64,000 nt of DNA from Micractinium sp. NFX-FRZ (lineage: Eukaryota > Chlorophyta > Trebouxiophyceae > Chlorellales > Chlorellaceae). Below the pieces are notes generated by a model. That model saw nothing but the letters and a program-made list of their open reading frames with translations, had not been told where the DNA came from and searched no databases. Shown here in pieces: positions 23,302-38,403 of this stretch. A program made the translations under genes and the position numbers. Location: the NCBI GenBank assembly GCA_029339195.1, contig JAPTJF010000018.1, forward strand, positions 223,649 to 287,648, read 5' to 3'. The stretch's first letter is position 1. Each line of letters opens with the position of its first letter.

Positions 23302-26300
23302 TCACCCACGGTGCCCGCTGGCGCCGCCGCCCGTCAGCAGCCCTGACGTGAGCGCTGCCAGCCTTGCGAGGCTGGCATCCAGCCGCTCCGACTGCCAGCT
23401 GCGGACGTACTGCTGATTGTCTTCAGATCCAGAAGCTCCCAGGATTCCAAAGTCGGCAGAGCTGCGTCCCAAAATGCCCCGCCCCCCAGCGCTGCTGGCA
23501 GGCCCCCGTGCCTCCCACGTGCTCGCAGCCGTAAGCCCGCCCCCGCCGATGTGCTGCCAGCCACCAGCACCAGGGCTGCAGCTGACTGCCGGAGGCAGGC
23601 TGGGCGTCCAGCCAGCCAAGGGTGAGGCGGAGGGCCCAATGGAGGAGAGGGAGGAGAGGGAGGTGGAGGGTTCCGCCAGGGGCAGGAGGTGTTGGGGGGA
23701 GCTGCGTGCGCTGCAGCTGCCACCCACCACCACTTCAGGGCTGATGCTGTCACAGGACAGGGAGGAGTAGGGCCGCACCTGTCGCAGGTTCAGGGCAGGC
23801 ACTGGCGCAGCTATACCTCCCTGCCTCCCCTGCTGCTGCTGCTGCTGGACTGCTGATGGTGGCAGCTCCCGCAGCGGCTGCTGCTGCTGCTGCTGCCTGC
23901 CGGCACTGCCCCACCCCCCAGGGCTGCCTGCCCTGCTGAAACCGCCGCCAAGCGGGGGGGACACCTCGGGCGTCTGAGCGGTGGGTGTCTGCGCCAGCGG
24001 CGTGCCATAGCAGGCCTCCTCCTCATCGTCATCCTCCTCCAACAACCTGCCCCCGCTAGGGCTGCTCCCGCTGGCGCTCTTGAATCCCCCGCCGCCGCTG
24101 CCGCCGTTCAGACCGCTGCCAAGCTGCCCAAACGTTTCCAAGCTGCTGCTGGTGGTGTGCCAGATGTGCTCACCAAACGCTGAGCCGAGCCTGGACGGCG
24201 CCGGAGCCTGCACCTGGCGCCCCCCCGCCCGCAGCCGCCCGCTGCCGGGCAGCGGCCGAAGAGGCGTCGCAATCTTGACCCGGGCCAACTCCAGCTGCAG
24301 CTGCTTGGCAGTGACTGCCACTGGCAGGGTGGGCGACTGGCTGCCGTAAGCGGATGCTGGCGGCGAGCCGCAGGCGCTGCCGCCCCGGCTGTCAGGCCGA
24401 GGCACAGAGAGCACCAGGGCATCTGGTGCTGCCAGGCTTGGCGCACCGTGGCCCCAGCCGGCCTCGGACGTCTGCACTCCAGTGCTCTCCACAGCCGGCG
24501 GGGGCGGCTTCGGCGCTGCTGCTGCCGCTGCTGGTTGGATGGCAGCCTGTGCTGCTGCGTCCCGCATGCTCTCCTGCCGCAGCAGCTGCTCCTGCACCAG
24601 CTCGCTGAGGGAGCTGCAGGTGACTTGCAGCTGCTGCTGCGCCTCGGCCAGCTGCGCCTGCAGCGCCGACACTTGCTGGTCGTGCCGCGCAGCAGCGGCC
24701 TGCACAGCAGCACCCACCTGGGCTGCAGCCTCTGCAGCGCCCCGCCGCTCCTGCTGCTGCACGGCAGAGGCGTGCTCCTGCGCTGCGGCTGCCGCCTGCT
24801 GCTTCAGCTGCTGCACCTGTGCCTCCAGGGCTGCAGTGTGGGCCACTGCACGCTGCAGCTCTGCCCGCAGCTGCTGCACCTCTTCGGCTGGCACCATATG
24901 ACCCGCCCCATCCAGCTCCTCCTGCAGCAGCGCAGGTGGTGGGCACAAGCATACAATAGAAGGTTTGCATCAACAATCGGCATCCCTGCAGGCAGCCACG
25001 CTAATTACAGTGATGCTGCATGGCCCACGTTTGCAGCCCTGCCATGGCTGCCCCTCCGGCTGCCTCGCAGCATGCCTGCCTCTCAAAGTGCTTGCCAGCC
25101 TGCCCCACTCCCGCGCCCTTCCAAACCAGCCCGTCACACCTTCAGCGCAGTGGCCGCCAGCTCCAGCTTCTCGTTTGCCTCCCGCAGCGCCAGCACTTCA
25201 TGGCTCTGGTGCTCCAGCTGACGCTCCGTCAGCATGAGCTGCTCCCTCAGGCCCGCCTCTGCCCGCCGCGCCGCTTCCAGCGCCAGCTGCTGTGCTGATG
25301 CCTCTGCATGCCGCAGAGCGTGCTGCCGCTCGCCCTCACATTCGCCATGCCGCTGCTGCTCCAGCAGAGCATGCTGGGCTGCACGGTGGCGGAGGCAGAG
25401 GAGGCAGGACAATGTAGGGGAATGCAGAAGCCTGAATGAACCAAAGAGGTTGAATCAAGCCTAGCAAGCCTGTGCGCGTGCACACTTGGACAGGCACCCC
25501 AGCATATGCCCTCGGCCTCACCATGCGCGTGCGCATCCATCAGGTCTGCATTCTGCTCCTGTAGGCGCTCAATCTCCTCCCGAGCAGCCGTCAGCAAGTC
25601 CTGGCTGGCAGAGACGTCAGCCTGCTGCTGCTGCTGCGGTTGGGGCGGCGGCGTCTGCGCCTCTGTCTGCACGCACGCATCCTGCAAGTCTGCCGCTGGC
25701 TCCTGCTGGGAGGAGCAGGGTTCCTCAAACAGCGCTGCCCAGGCAGCATTGTCCAGACCAGGCGGCGCGCCTACCGGGCTGCCCGTCTGCCCTGGTGATG
25801 CACACGGTGGCCCTGCCACCTGCTGCTGCTGCTGCTGCTGCTGTGCCTGCTGCTGCGCCTGCTGCTGCTGCGCCTGTGCCAGCTGCTGTCGCAGGTCACG
25901 TCGCTCCGCTTCGTGCTGCGCCCGCAAGCGCTGCACCTCGCCCTCGTATCTGCGCATGAGCTGGCCGGCAGTGGAGCTTTGTTCCAGCTCAGTCACACGC
26001 AGCGCCTGCCACTCTACCTGCTGCCGTGCATCTGCCAGCTCAACATCCAGCTGGCAGGCTCTGCAGTGGGAAGTGGAAATGCTAGCATTAATGTCAAAGC
26101 CAGTTCGTCAAGAGGCCTGGTCCAATGTCACATGCAGATGCCATTGACATGCCCGCATGCAGATGGCTTGGTGGAGCATTCCCCACAGACCACCTCACCT
26201 GGCCTCCACTGCTGCGGCCGTTGCCTGAGCGCTCTCCAGCTGCTGCCGCAGCTGCGCTGCCAGGGCATCAGCAGCATCAGCCCGAGCCACAGCCTCTGCT

Positions 26301-27118
26301 GCCGCCTGCCGAGCGCTGGCCGCTTCGGATGCAGCTACCTGAGCCTCTTGCGCTGCCGCCGCGCCTGCGCTGCTGCTTGCCCCTGCCGCTTGCCGCAATT
26401 CAGCCTGCAGCTGCTCCACCTGCCGCGCCCGCGCCCGCGCCAGCAGCCGGCTTTGCATCGCTTCATTGCACAGGCGCTCACGCTCCATTGCCTCTGTCTG
26501 GGCAGCTGCCGTGAGCTGATGCTGCAGCAGGGCCACATCTTGCTGCAGCGCATCACGCTCCGCTGCCAGATCTGCCGCCCGAGCTGCCTCCAAGCCCAGC
26601 TCCTGCCGTGCTTGTGCCAGCAGCCGGCCTTCTGGCGTCAGGCCGGCCGCCGAAGGGAGACGGTCGGGCGCAGCACCGCCGCAGCCTGTCGCCAGCTGCA
26701 AGTCGCGCAGCTGTGCCGCCAGCTGACAGCGTCCCCCCTCGCAGCCAGCGAGACGGCCCTGCAAGTCGGCCAGCTGCCCTGCCACGCTGACCAGTGCCGC
26801 CTCCTTCTTGCCCAGCGCCACCCGCAGCGCCGACACAATCGACTGCAGCTGCTCCTCGTCGGCGGCTGCCGTGTTTGCATCGGCTGGCGATGCTGGCGCG
26901 TCGCTGCCCTGCCGCCCCCATGGTGATGAGGGCCGTATGCAGGATGCGGGCGGGGTGGATGCAGGGCTGCCTGTGGGCAGGGCCAGTGGCGAGGGCACGG
27001 CGGCACCCAGGTAGCGGGGCGACGCGAGCGCTCCTGGCGTCAGCGACGGGCCCGCCACAGAGGCCGCTGGCGAGGCGCCGGTGTAGCCGTACCGTCGATG
27101 GGGCCCGCCCCACGACAT
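23302..27118 (-). CDS. Large Gln/Ala-rich coiled-coil protein (1105 aa)
   Basis: Exons (minus) 27118-26199, 26060-25522, 25378-25140 and 24921-23302 join in phase to 1106 codons. The start MSWGGPHRRYGYTG leads into a Ser/Pro/Ala-rich head. Long heptad-rich helices follow, e.g. EEQLQSIVSALRVALGKKEA, VEQLQAELRQAAG, RRYEGEVQRLRAQHEAERR and EVQQLRAELQRAVAHTAALE. Gln runs break the coils near the middle. The last third is Ser/Gly/Pro-rich and probably disordered, and ends near LLTGGGASGHRG. A scaffold, Golgi, centrosomal or flagellar role would fit such an architecture, but nothing in the sequence picks one. The donor-like GTGGGTGATG overlaps the stop codon, so an alternative C-terminus is possible. 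Confidence 0.72.
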
Positions 27119-27806
27119 TCAGCGGGCGGGCCTGGCCTGCTGACAGCGGGGAGCTCTGCAGGCAGGGGCACGAGATGTGTTCGGGCGAGGGAGCAACTGC
27201 TGGGCGCTCTACGTGCTCCGTTCGGTTCAATTGTGGGGGACGCAGCATGCGGCCAGGATCACCTGCCGAGCGCACAAAGGCTGCCGGAAGCTGTCGCGCG
27301 CGCTTTTCGGGACAAGAAAAGGAGCGGTAGCACGCTTGCTGCGCTGTGGGAGAGTCTGTGCGCATGCACGCAGAAGCTTGGGTCCCGAGGGAGCGACATG
27401 CATGGAGGTTGACCAGATCGCGCGCTCGGGTTTGACCGACGGCGGTCGCGGCGGCACCACCGCCGCTAGCCAGCACCCAACTGTGCACTTCGGCTGCCCT
27501 GCCTTTTTAGCCTGTTCAGTTCTGAAATATTCGAAAGCATGGTTTTACACGCAGCCAGGGTCCGAGGTCAGCAGATGCGGGGCCAGGGTGCACCGCCGCT
27601 GCCCGCCGCCCCGCCGGCCCCGGCCCCGCGGGCTCAAGGTTCGGTTATGCTGCACAGCTGTCCGGCCGCCGCGAGCGCTCTGCCCAGCGCCCTGCGGCCC
27701 GGCACGGCCAACGCTGGCGGAGCAGACCTGCCACCCCTAGCAGCCGACCGGCCGTGCCAGCTCCGGCTCGCTGTACTCCAGCCAGCTCAGAGCGCGCTGA
27801 GCCAGC
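27119..27806. other. Intergenic region between NAC-alpha 3' end and the coiled-coil gene
   Basis: Both neighbours are on the minus strand. This holds the 3' UTR of NAC-alpha and the promoter of the coiled-coil gene. Plus-strand open frames here mirror GC-rich sequence and show no family features. Confidence 0.5.
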
Positions 27807-30340
<2,534 letters not shown>

Positions 30341-31610
30341 TGTTGCGGCTGTTGTTCCTGAGGACTGGACAGCGAGCGCCGAGGCCAGGAAAGAGGCCTG
30401 GGTTGGCGCTGGGAGGGCAATTGGAGCGCCACCGGGCAAGCCTAGCTGGCTGGGGACAATGGAGGCACCAGGCTGCGCCTCACTTGCCTTTGCTGCATGC
30501 ACATGCTGCCGTGCCTTACAGCGATCGCTGCGTCTATGGGCGTTCCATCGCTGCGCCCTCCAGGACGCACGGTTGATGGCCCCGCCTTGTCCTTGGCCGC
30601 AGCGTCGTGCTACCAATTGCGGTGCCGAGGGGGGCTTTCAGGATGGATCATGTACATTATGCATGCGCAGCAAGGGCGGAGGCGGCAGCTTGCCCTTGCC
30701 GCGTGCTCCGCCACCCGCCGGTGGCCACCCGCCGCCACCCGCCCGTCGTTGTGCTCGGCACTGGCCAGGCTCACCGCTCAGCACTGGCCAAGCAATGACA
30801 CGTCAGTCTCCACACTCGAGTCTTTCAACAGTATTGGCGCAGCGGTGGTTAACTGTTGAAAGATGCAGAATTTGGGGCGTCAAGGACGAGCGTGCCAAGC
30901 AAGGGAGCCTGCGAGGACTTTGGGGGCAGGGCGGTTTCCAATGCACACATACAAGACATGCATGGAGAGTCTATCATCAGGATGGCCACGGGTGCATCAA
31001 CTTGTGCACCTCATCTGCAACCACAGGCAACCGTGGCATCAAATGTGTGTGTGGATAGCTTGGCACCTGAGTTGCAGGGCGGTGCTACGGTGTTCTGCTC
31101 ACGCCACTGGCCTGACATAAGAACCGGGAGATGCGCACATGCACTATGAGGTCCCTGGTGCGGCTAGTTCGCAGGGTGCTGGGCGAATCGAATGCCGGGC
31201 GGGTCTCAGGCGAGAGCAGTGAGGATGTGTGGGCGGGCGCACCACGTGGCAGGCACCCTCGTGTCTTCCGACTGCATTGCAGTGTGACCGGGCAATGCAA
31301 ACCTCTGGAAATGATTTCACAGAACAATAGAACTCAGAAGAGGTGTCAACATTGGAGTGGCGCCCAGCCCTCCTCCACTCCCTCCTGCCGTCCCCTCGGC
31401 GACGGCGCGGCGCCCGCCACGTCGGCGACGGGACAGCGGGCGGTGCCCAGCTGCATGCCTGAGTAGGACTGCACGGACATTGCTCAGATCATTCCGGCCC
31501 CGTTGTCTTCACGCAATGTCAGCCTCGTCCGCCTGAAAAGCGACACGCCGGTCGATCGAAGGGCTCAGTCGGGCTTGTGCGGGCTCTCTTGGTTGCGGCC
31601 ACCGTGAACC
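30341..31610. other. Divergent intergenic region between NAC-alpha and the WW/FF gene
   Basis: This about 1.27 kb region should hold both promoters. A 12-base inverted repeat, TCTTTCAACAGT at 30821-30832 and ACTGTTGAAAGA at 30852-30863, stands out. No gene is supported; open frames are unremarkable. Confidence 0.45.
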
Positions 31611-34375
31611 ATGGAGGAGCAGAAAGCTCATGAGCTCTACACGCAGCTGAAGGCGGCAGGCCCAGGGCCTGGCAAGCAGGGGCTGGGCTTCTCCAGCAGG
31701 TGCGAGCACCGTGCTTGCCGAAAGTTGCACAGACACAGAGCCGTACAATAGGAGACGCTCGTGCCGAGTGCGCCGCTGCCCTCCCTGCCGTCTGCAGGCC
31801 GCCGCCGCCAGCGGTGCCGCCCGCAGGCCCGGGAGGGCCGCTGCCCCCTCCTGGGCCGCCGCCGCCGGGGTATGGAGGCATGCCGCCACGGGTGAGCGGG
31901 CAGCAGCTGCAGCGGTTGGCTGCTTCGGGTTTGCAGGGATGAGAGCAGCGTGTGCCAAGCAGCTGACATTGGTTGCAGCTGCCGGTCCTACAAGGCACAC
32001 TGCTCCTGCTTGGCTGCCGTGACGCAGGCATCAAGCTTATGCCCCACCCTGCATACGTGCATGTACCCTGAGTCTCCCACGAATGCGCCTGTTGCAGGGC
32101 CCGCCAGGCATGCCGTACCCGCCCTACGGCCATCCGCCGCCGCATGGCTACTTCCGCCCGCCCCCCGGCATGCCACCCCATGGCTACATGCCCCCGCCCT
32201 ATGGCGGCTATCCCCCCGGCATGCCCCCGCCCTATGGCCAGCCGCCGCCGGCCTTCCACGGCCGGCCGCCGCCACCGCCCGGTGGCAACATGCGGCCGCC
32301 GCCACCCAGCAATGTGCGGCCGCCGCCGCTGGCTGCCAGCGCCCGCCCGCCGCCGCGGCCGGGCGGGCCGGGGGCGGGGGCAGCGGCGGCAGCAGCAAAG
32401 CGTGAGGAGGAGGAGCGAGCCAAGCGGGCAGCGGAGGGTTGGAGTGCCTACAAAGCCGATGACGACCGGCTGTACTTCTATAACCAAGTGACCGGGGAGT
32501 CCAGCTGGGAGCGGCCGGAAGGGTTCAAGGGAGATGAGGACAAGGCGAGCAGCAATCCGGTGCCCATCTCATCAGGTGGGTCAAAAGCGGTGTGGGATGT
32601 GCAGCGTGCGGGGTGCGTTTGGGCAGGAGGGCGGGTGTGGTGACGCGCAGTGCAGCGAGGCGCTGTGTGTCGCAGGGGTGGGAGAATGGAGGAAAGCGGA
32701 TGGCTCGTGTGGAAGCAGTGCATGCGAGAGGGAGGTGAGCAGGCTTGGTGTTGATGTGGCGCCGGTGTGTGTGCAGCCCTCGTACTGTGCTGCAAGTGCC
32801 CGGCCTACTCCCCGCCTGTTGGCCTGCCTGCCCAGCCCCGCCTCCCGCCCTTCCACCCTTCCCGCCTCCCCAGAGCGCGTGGCCGGCACCGACTGGCTGG
32901 AGGTGAAGTGCGACGACGGCAAGAAGTATTGGTACAACTCCAAAAGCGATGAAACCACCTGGCACGTCCCTCCGGAGGTGCGTTGCGTTGTGTGGGTGCT
33001 AGCGCTGGGGGCGGATGGAAGCATGTGGGTGCTGGGCTGGCGAGGAGTGCGCATTGAGGGCTAATGCGCAGTGCTTACACAGCCTTACCCAGTGCGGTCC
33101 TCTGTCACTCGTGTTTTGTGTGTGGAGTGCTGGCAGGAGGCTAAGGTTGGCCCCATCCAAGGCAAGGGCGCTTTGGCACTACATCAAACAATGGCATATG
33201 AAGGCACAGGTTGAGAGCCGGCAGCAGATGAAGCTGGACCCGGCCTTGTGTCTTTGTACCAACCAAGTGATGGAATGTTACAACCTTGGCACGTGCCGCA
33301 GGTGGAGAGCCGGCAGAAGATGAAGCTGGACCCGGCCAGGGCCAAGATGCTGGAGCGGGCGCGGGCCATGGGGGCCACCGTGGCGCCCGAGTTTGAGGAG
33401 CAAGGTGGGGGGGGGGAGCGCACTGGTCTAGAGTGGGAGCCCATCGGGCACCGTGGCACCGTGGATTGGGAGGCACATATATATGGTGTGGGTGGCGCCC
33501 GAGTTTGAGGAGCAGGGTGAGAGAGGGGGCGGTGCGCTTTTGCACAGAGCGGACCCCACCGGGCCCCTGGCACTGGCATGGGAGGCCACAGAGTGCACGG
33601 AGGTTGGTGCGGAAGTGGGGCTGCGTGCGTCATGCAGAGTGCAAGTGGAGGCATGCATGTAGCACGGCACAGGGTCAGGTGTGGTGCATGCAGGCCCTGG
33701 CCGGGCTCATGCGCACAGGCATTCACAGGCTCGTGTCAAATGGGTGGCTGGGCTGCCCGCCGGCTTCCGTGCAGGGGGCGGCGCTGGCGCGGCGGGCGCG
33801 GCGGCTCCTGAGGAGGACGAGGATGTGTTCTTCACTGAGGAGGACCTTGGATTTGAGGTTGAGCCTGAGCCTGAGGCAGCAGAAGCGCAAGCAGCGGATG
33901 TGGCAGCAGGGTCGGCAGTAGCAGCAGCAGGCGGGGCGCCAGAGGCCGCGGCCGGTGTGCCGGCAGAACCGCCGGCCGGCGACATGCAGGTGTCTCCGCA
34001 GCGCGAGCAGGCGCCGCCACCACAGCAGGCGCAGGCGCAGCAGCAGCAGCAGCAGTTCCCGCCGCTGACGTGCACCATGCCGCCGGGCGGACAGCTGCGT
34101 CCGCCGCACTTCCCCGGTGGCGTGCCACCGCCAAGCATGCCGCCGCCGCCGCTCAACATGCCGCCGCCCTACCAGCAGCAGCCGCCGCATCCGGGCATGA
34201 TGGGTGCGCCACCTGGCATGCCGCCACCTGGCATGCCGATGATGCCACCTCACCCAGGGTACCCCCACCGCCCACCTGCGCCTGGCATGCACCCCATGGG
34301 GGGACCGGGAGGCCCCCCCATGGGGCGTCCCATGGGGCACCCCGGCGGGCCGCCACCTGGCGTGTACCGCCACCC

Positions 34376-34406
<31 letters not shown>

Positions 34407-37400
34407 GCGCCGCCCGCGATGCAGCAGCAGGCAGCGCCGCCACGGGAGGTGCCCCGCCCCAAAACTGGGTTTGGGCCTGATGGGTACATGGAGAAAGAGG
34501 AGGCCGTGGAGGCATTCAAGGCCCTGCTGGCGGAGAAGGGCGTGCACGCCTTCTCTCGCTACGAGCGGGAGCTGCCCAAGCTCCAAGGAGACAAGAGATT
34601 CAAGGTAAGGGCAGGGCAGGCAGGGTGGGGCCAGAGGGAGGGTGAGGAACTCTGCCCATTCTTCCTTTGTGTGCGTGCCTCCTCCCGACTTGCATGCCCG
34701 AGTGCCTTATCCACGCCTCTCCTTTCCGCCCACCCTGCTACCCCCACCCCGCCCCAACGTACACGCCCCCGCCCGCCCTGCCTGCCGCCTGCTGCCTGCT
34801 GCAGTACCTCCCAAGCGTGGTGGAGCGCAAGCAAGCCTTCGAGGCGTTCTGCTCCGAGTCTGCCACCGCCAAGAAGAAAGCAGGGGGCGGCAAGACGGGC
34901 GGCGCCGGTGCGGGCAGCGGCAGGGCGGCCGCGACGCTGCCGCCGCCGCCGTCCCGGGCGGCTGCCGACTTTGAGCGGCTTCTAGACGAAGCCGAGCGGG
35001 CATGCAGCGGGCGGGGAGGCACGGCGGCCGAGGCGGGTGGCGGGGAGGAGGGCCAGATACTTTTGTGGGACGGAGAGCTTACACTCGATCTCTTAGAGGA
35101 GCGGTGGGGCGCCGACCCACGCTGGCAGGCGCTCCCTGCCGACAAGCGGGCGGCGGCGCTGGATGCGCGGCTGGCGCCGCTGCGTGCAGCCAGCCGCAAG
35201 CAGCGGGAGGGGGATTACCGTGCGCTGCTGCGGGAGCACGGTGTGCGGGCAGACTCTCGCTGGTCACGAACAAAGGACGACCTGTCGGCAGACCCCCGCT
35301 ACCTGGCCCTACCCCGCGACGACCGGTGGGTGGGTGGGCTGTTGTGTGGGTGGCCTGCTGTCGGTGGGTGGCTAGCTGTGGGTGTGGCTGGTGGGTCGTT
35401 GGGCAGCTGGGTGGGTGGGTGGGAGTGTGGGCAAGGTTGGCAGGCGGGCTGCAGGGGTCGGCACGGCAGGGAGTGAGCGGCCAATGGTGCTGCCTCTGCG
35501 CCCCTGCCAGGCTTGCTGCTGCGGCGGCTGCTGTGCTCCCTCATTGCATGCTCATGGCTGCCCTCCGCGGCGGACCTGCACTGGTTGTCCTTTGCTGGTC
35601 GGGCTGCAGCTGAGCAGCTCTTGTTGGCCACACATTGTCTCACTTGACGCTTGTTACTTGTTCTCCGGCAGGGAACACCTCTTGCGGTCTTACGTTGCTA
35701 AGCTGGCCTACGCTGGGAGCGGCAGCATGCTGTGCAGCCGGCTCAACACTGATGTTGCCTGCACTTGCACCCTGCCAATCCATGCCAATGTGTGCAGGGA
35801 GGAGCTGTTCAGGGCCTACGTGGCTGAGCTGGCCAAGGCGGAGGAGCGGCAGCAGGAGCGGGATGCAAAGCAGCGGGATGCTGAGCGGCGGCTGGAGGCG
35901 GAGCGGCGCGCGGCAGACGCGCGGCGGCAGCAGGTGTGTTGTGGGCGGGGGGCAGCAGGTGTAGTGTGGGAGAGGGGCAACTGGGGCAGTCAGGCAGGCT
36001 GGTGTGGGCAGGGGTGTTGGTGGTAGGCGGGTTTGAGTTGGAGGTGTGAAAGTGGGGCACTGAGGCAGGCAGTTTGGTGTGGGCAGGGGCGCGGGTGGCT
36101 GTCAAGTTTTGATTTTGGGTGGAGGTGCAGGAGGGCAATGGGTCTGGGGCTGGGGCAGAGGCAGCCGGCAGGAGGGGTGCAGATATCGACAAGAGGGGCT
36201 GGGCTTGCCACGCCCTCTGGGCTGCTGTGATGGCACCTGCCCTCACTTCTCTGCACCTCCTCGCTGCAGGTGGCGCACGGGGGTGCAGTGAACCACACTA
36301 CCAAGGCCCTGCTGCTGCGAAAACCAACCATAAACCTCTGTGCATGAGCTCAGTCCCGCAGCCCCCGGCACTCCTTTCCTTCGCTGCAGGCGGCGCACGG
36401 GGATGCGGTGACCCACTATAAGGCGCTGCTGCAGGAGCTGCACCTCACTGCGGACGCCCGCTGGCGAGACTACGAGCAGCGCGTCCGACGGGACCCCCAG
36501 GTGGGAGCGGCCAGGGGGGCGTCACTCTTGGGAAGTTTGGACCTCCTTGAAACCCCTGTTGGGGGGCCCCGCTTGGTGTACGCCGCTGAAGCACAGGCCG
36601 CTGACGCACGACTCTTGGTTGTGCTGTCCTGCTGTGCTGCGCTGTGCCGTTCCGGTGGAGGAGGGAAACCACTGATGTGGCCAACTGAAGAAGGGTGGGG
36701 GTGCGCTGGGCGCCGCCACGGCGCCTGCGCCTGCGCCGGCATGCCTTTGCAACTTCGGCAGGCACAAGCGCCTGCTCCTTCACCGGGCCTTCACTCCTCA
36801 TCTTCTTCTCGTGTCACCCTCAGCCTCCCGCACCCAACCCAACCTCACCCCACCTAACTCGACTCCCTCTCCTGCCCCGCAGGGCCGCGGCAGCAGCGAC
36901 GCGCTGGAGCGTGGCGAGGCGGAGAGCCTGTTCCGGGAGCACGTGTCGGCCCTGTTTGAGGATGCCTTGGATGCTTTCCTGGACCTGCTAGATAAGGAGA
37001 TCAAGGTGTGAAGAAACAGGGGAGGGAGGCCCCCAGGACTGCCTGGGGCTGCCCTTGCTTAGCCAAGCGGTGTGCGGATGGGCGCCTGTTCTCAGGAGGC
37101 ATTAGGAGGCGCTGGCGAGGAAGGGCGTGGTTGGACTACTAAATCGTCAGTCTGCCCTTCTTCTGGCACCCAGGGAAGCATCCTCCTCTTCCCTTGTCTC
37201 ACCGTGCCCCCCCGCCTGTCCCTCCTGCTGTTCATCTCCTCTTCCCACGCCCCGCTCCCTCCCGCAGCCGCTGATCCCCGGCCACGAGCAGCAGCAGACG
37301 TCGGGGCTGCCCAAGCCGCTCACACGCTGGGCGGATGCCGTGCCGCTGCTGGAGGACGACGATCGCTTCACGCGCCTCTCTGACCTGGACAGGTATGCAT

Positions 37401-37923
37401 GTGTGTGTTTGTGTGTGTGTGATCTCTTGTGTGTGTGTGTGCATGCGCACATCCTGTTGTAAGCTCATTCCTTTTGCTGTTGCTTGCCTGCTGGGGCAGA
37501 TGCTCACGGTTGCTGCTTCCCTGCCTGCCTGCCGCTGGCTGCCTGCCTGCCCCTTGCCCCCGGCTGGAGGGTGGCGAACGCTATTCAGTGACCTGTCTAC
37601 CCCCTCGAGCCAGTGCTACTGGTCCATTGAAAAAGAGCACGTGTATTCACATACGGCTTTGCAGGGAGCGCGCGTGGCGGCGGTACATTGATGACGAGCT
37701 GTACAACCGGGACCACCCGTTCATGCGGCCGCGCACGCAGCGCAAGCAGAAGGGGCGCAGCGGCGGCGGCGGCGAGGGGGAGGAGGGGCCCGGCGGCGGT
37801 ATCGGCGGCGGCGTGGGCCAGCGCCGCCCGCGCCCCTTGCTGCCCACAGACGAAGGCGGGTTGGACAAGGCGTACCAGAGGGAGTATATTGCGGCAGATG
37901 CAAAGCGGGCACGCCGCGACTGA
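31611..37923 (+). CDS. WW/FF-domain protein of the PRP40/TCERG1 family (990 aa)
   Basis: These proteins link RNA polymerase II to splicing through WW (proline-binding) and FF (phospho-CTD-binding) domains. Exons: 31611-31699, 31798-31891, 32098-32575, 32874-32977, 33302-33404, 33775-34604, 34805-35325, 35798-35933, 36390-36500, 36883-37005, 37268-37392, 37665-37923; all in phase. A Pro/Gly-rich head (MPPHGYMPPPYGGYPPG) precedes WW1 near 175-206 (WSAYKADDDRLYFYNQ... SSWERPEGF) and WW2 near 226-255 (DWLEVKCDDGKKYWYN...TTWHVPPE). After an acidic, Gln- and Met/Pro-rich linker come about four FF-like units, starting EEAVEAFKALLAEKGVHAFS near residue 530 and including YRALLREHGVRADSRW and YKALLQELHLTADARW. 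The basic tail ends DAKRARRD. Two WW domains plus late FF repeats fit plant PRP40C/TCERG1 best. Four introns hold exon-edge copies. Confidence 0.87.
33205..33525 (+). repeat. Copies of exon 5 edges flanking exon 5 of the WW/FF gene
   Basis: Before the exon at 33302, CACAGGTTGAGAGCCGGCAG near 33206 copies its acceptor and first bases (GCAGGTGGAGAGCCGGCAG). After it, GTGGCGCCCGAGTTTGAGGA near 33493 copies its end and donor. The same exon is thus echoed on both sides, once for each edge. Confidence 0.8.
35668..36320 (+). repeat. Copies of exon 8 and exon 9 acceptor edges in the WW/FF gene
   Basis: GGCAGGGAACACCTCTTGCG near 35669 is a decayed copy of the exon start at 35798; it translates to REHLLRSYVAKLA against REELFRAYVAELA. 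CTGCAGGTGGCGCACGGGGG near 36265 copies the exon start at 36390 (CTGCAGGCGGCGCACGGGGA). Both copies keep the AG acceptor and could act as decoys. Confidence 0.78.
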
Positions 37924-38403
37924 CGTGGCAGGGCAGTACAGGCGGTGCCATGGCGGCACAGCACGGCACAGCGGGGTGCTGCATCCCTCCTTCCTGGCCC
38001 ACTTGGACTGCTAGCTCCGCTGTGGTTGTGCACCAATCAAACTGCCGCTCCTTCAGACGTGTTACTCTTAGCAACAGAAGTGAGAGTGGCATTTCGGCAG
38101 TCACTCAAAATGAGCACAGAGCGAGCACAGAGGGAGGGGGTGAATTGTGGGAGACAGCTGGGCACATTTGGAAAGTGCGGTGATGCGTCCAGCCACGGGG
38201 CAGTCAGGATGAGTTGTGCCAGGAGGCAACCACTGACCCCTTGAACAGTCAAGTCAGGTTGGCACACCCAGAGAGAAGAGGCAAGGGGAACGGTCGGGAC
38301 TGGTGCCACGAATTGCTAGAATAGACACATCAATAATCAACCAACGCAGCAAAGACACGAGGGAGCAGTCGGCCGCTGGACTGCCTTCTCCCTGGGTGCT
38401 ACA
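37924..38403. other. Convergent 3' region between the WW/FF and MYND genes
   Basis: Both genes end here. No further gene or RNA is visible in these 480 bases. Confidence 0.5.

Noticed and set aside
35672..35740. Exon-like sequence REHLLRSYVAKLAYAG in the WW/FF gene
   Set aside because: It is a decayed copy of the real exon at 35798, and using it as well would duplicate an FF helix and break the conserved spacing. Treated as a repeat.
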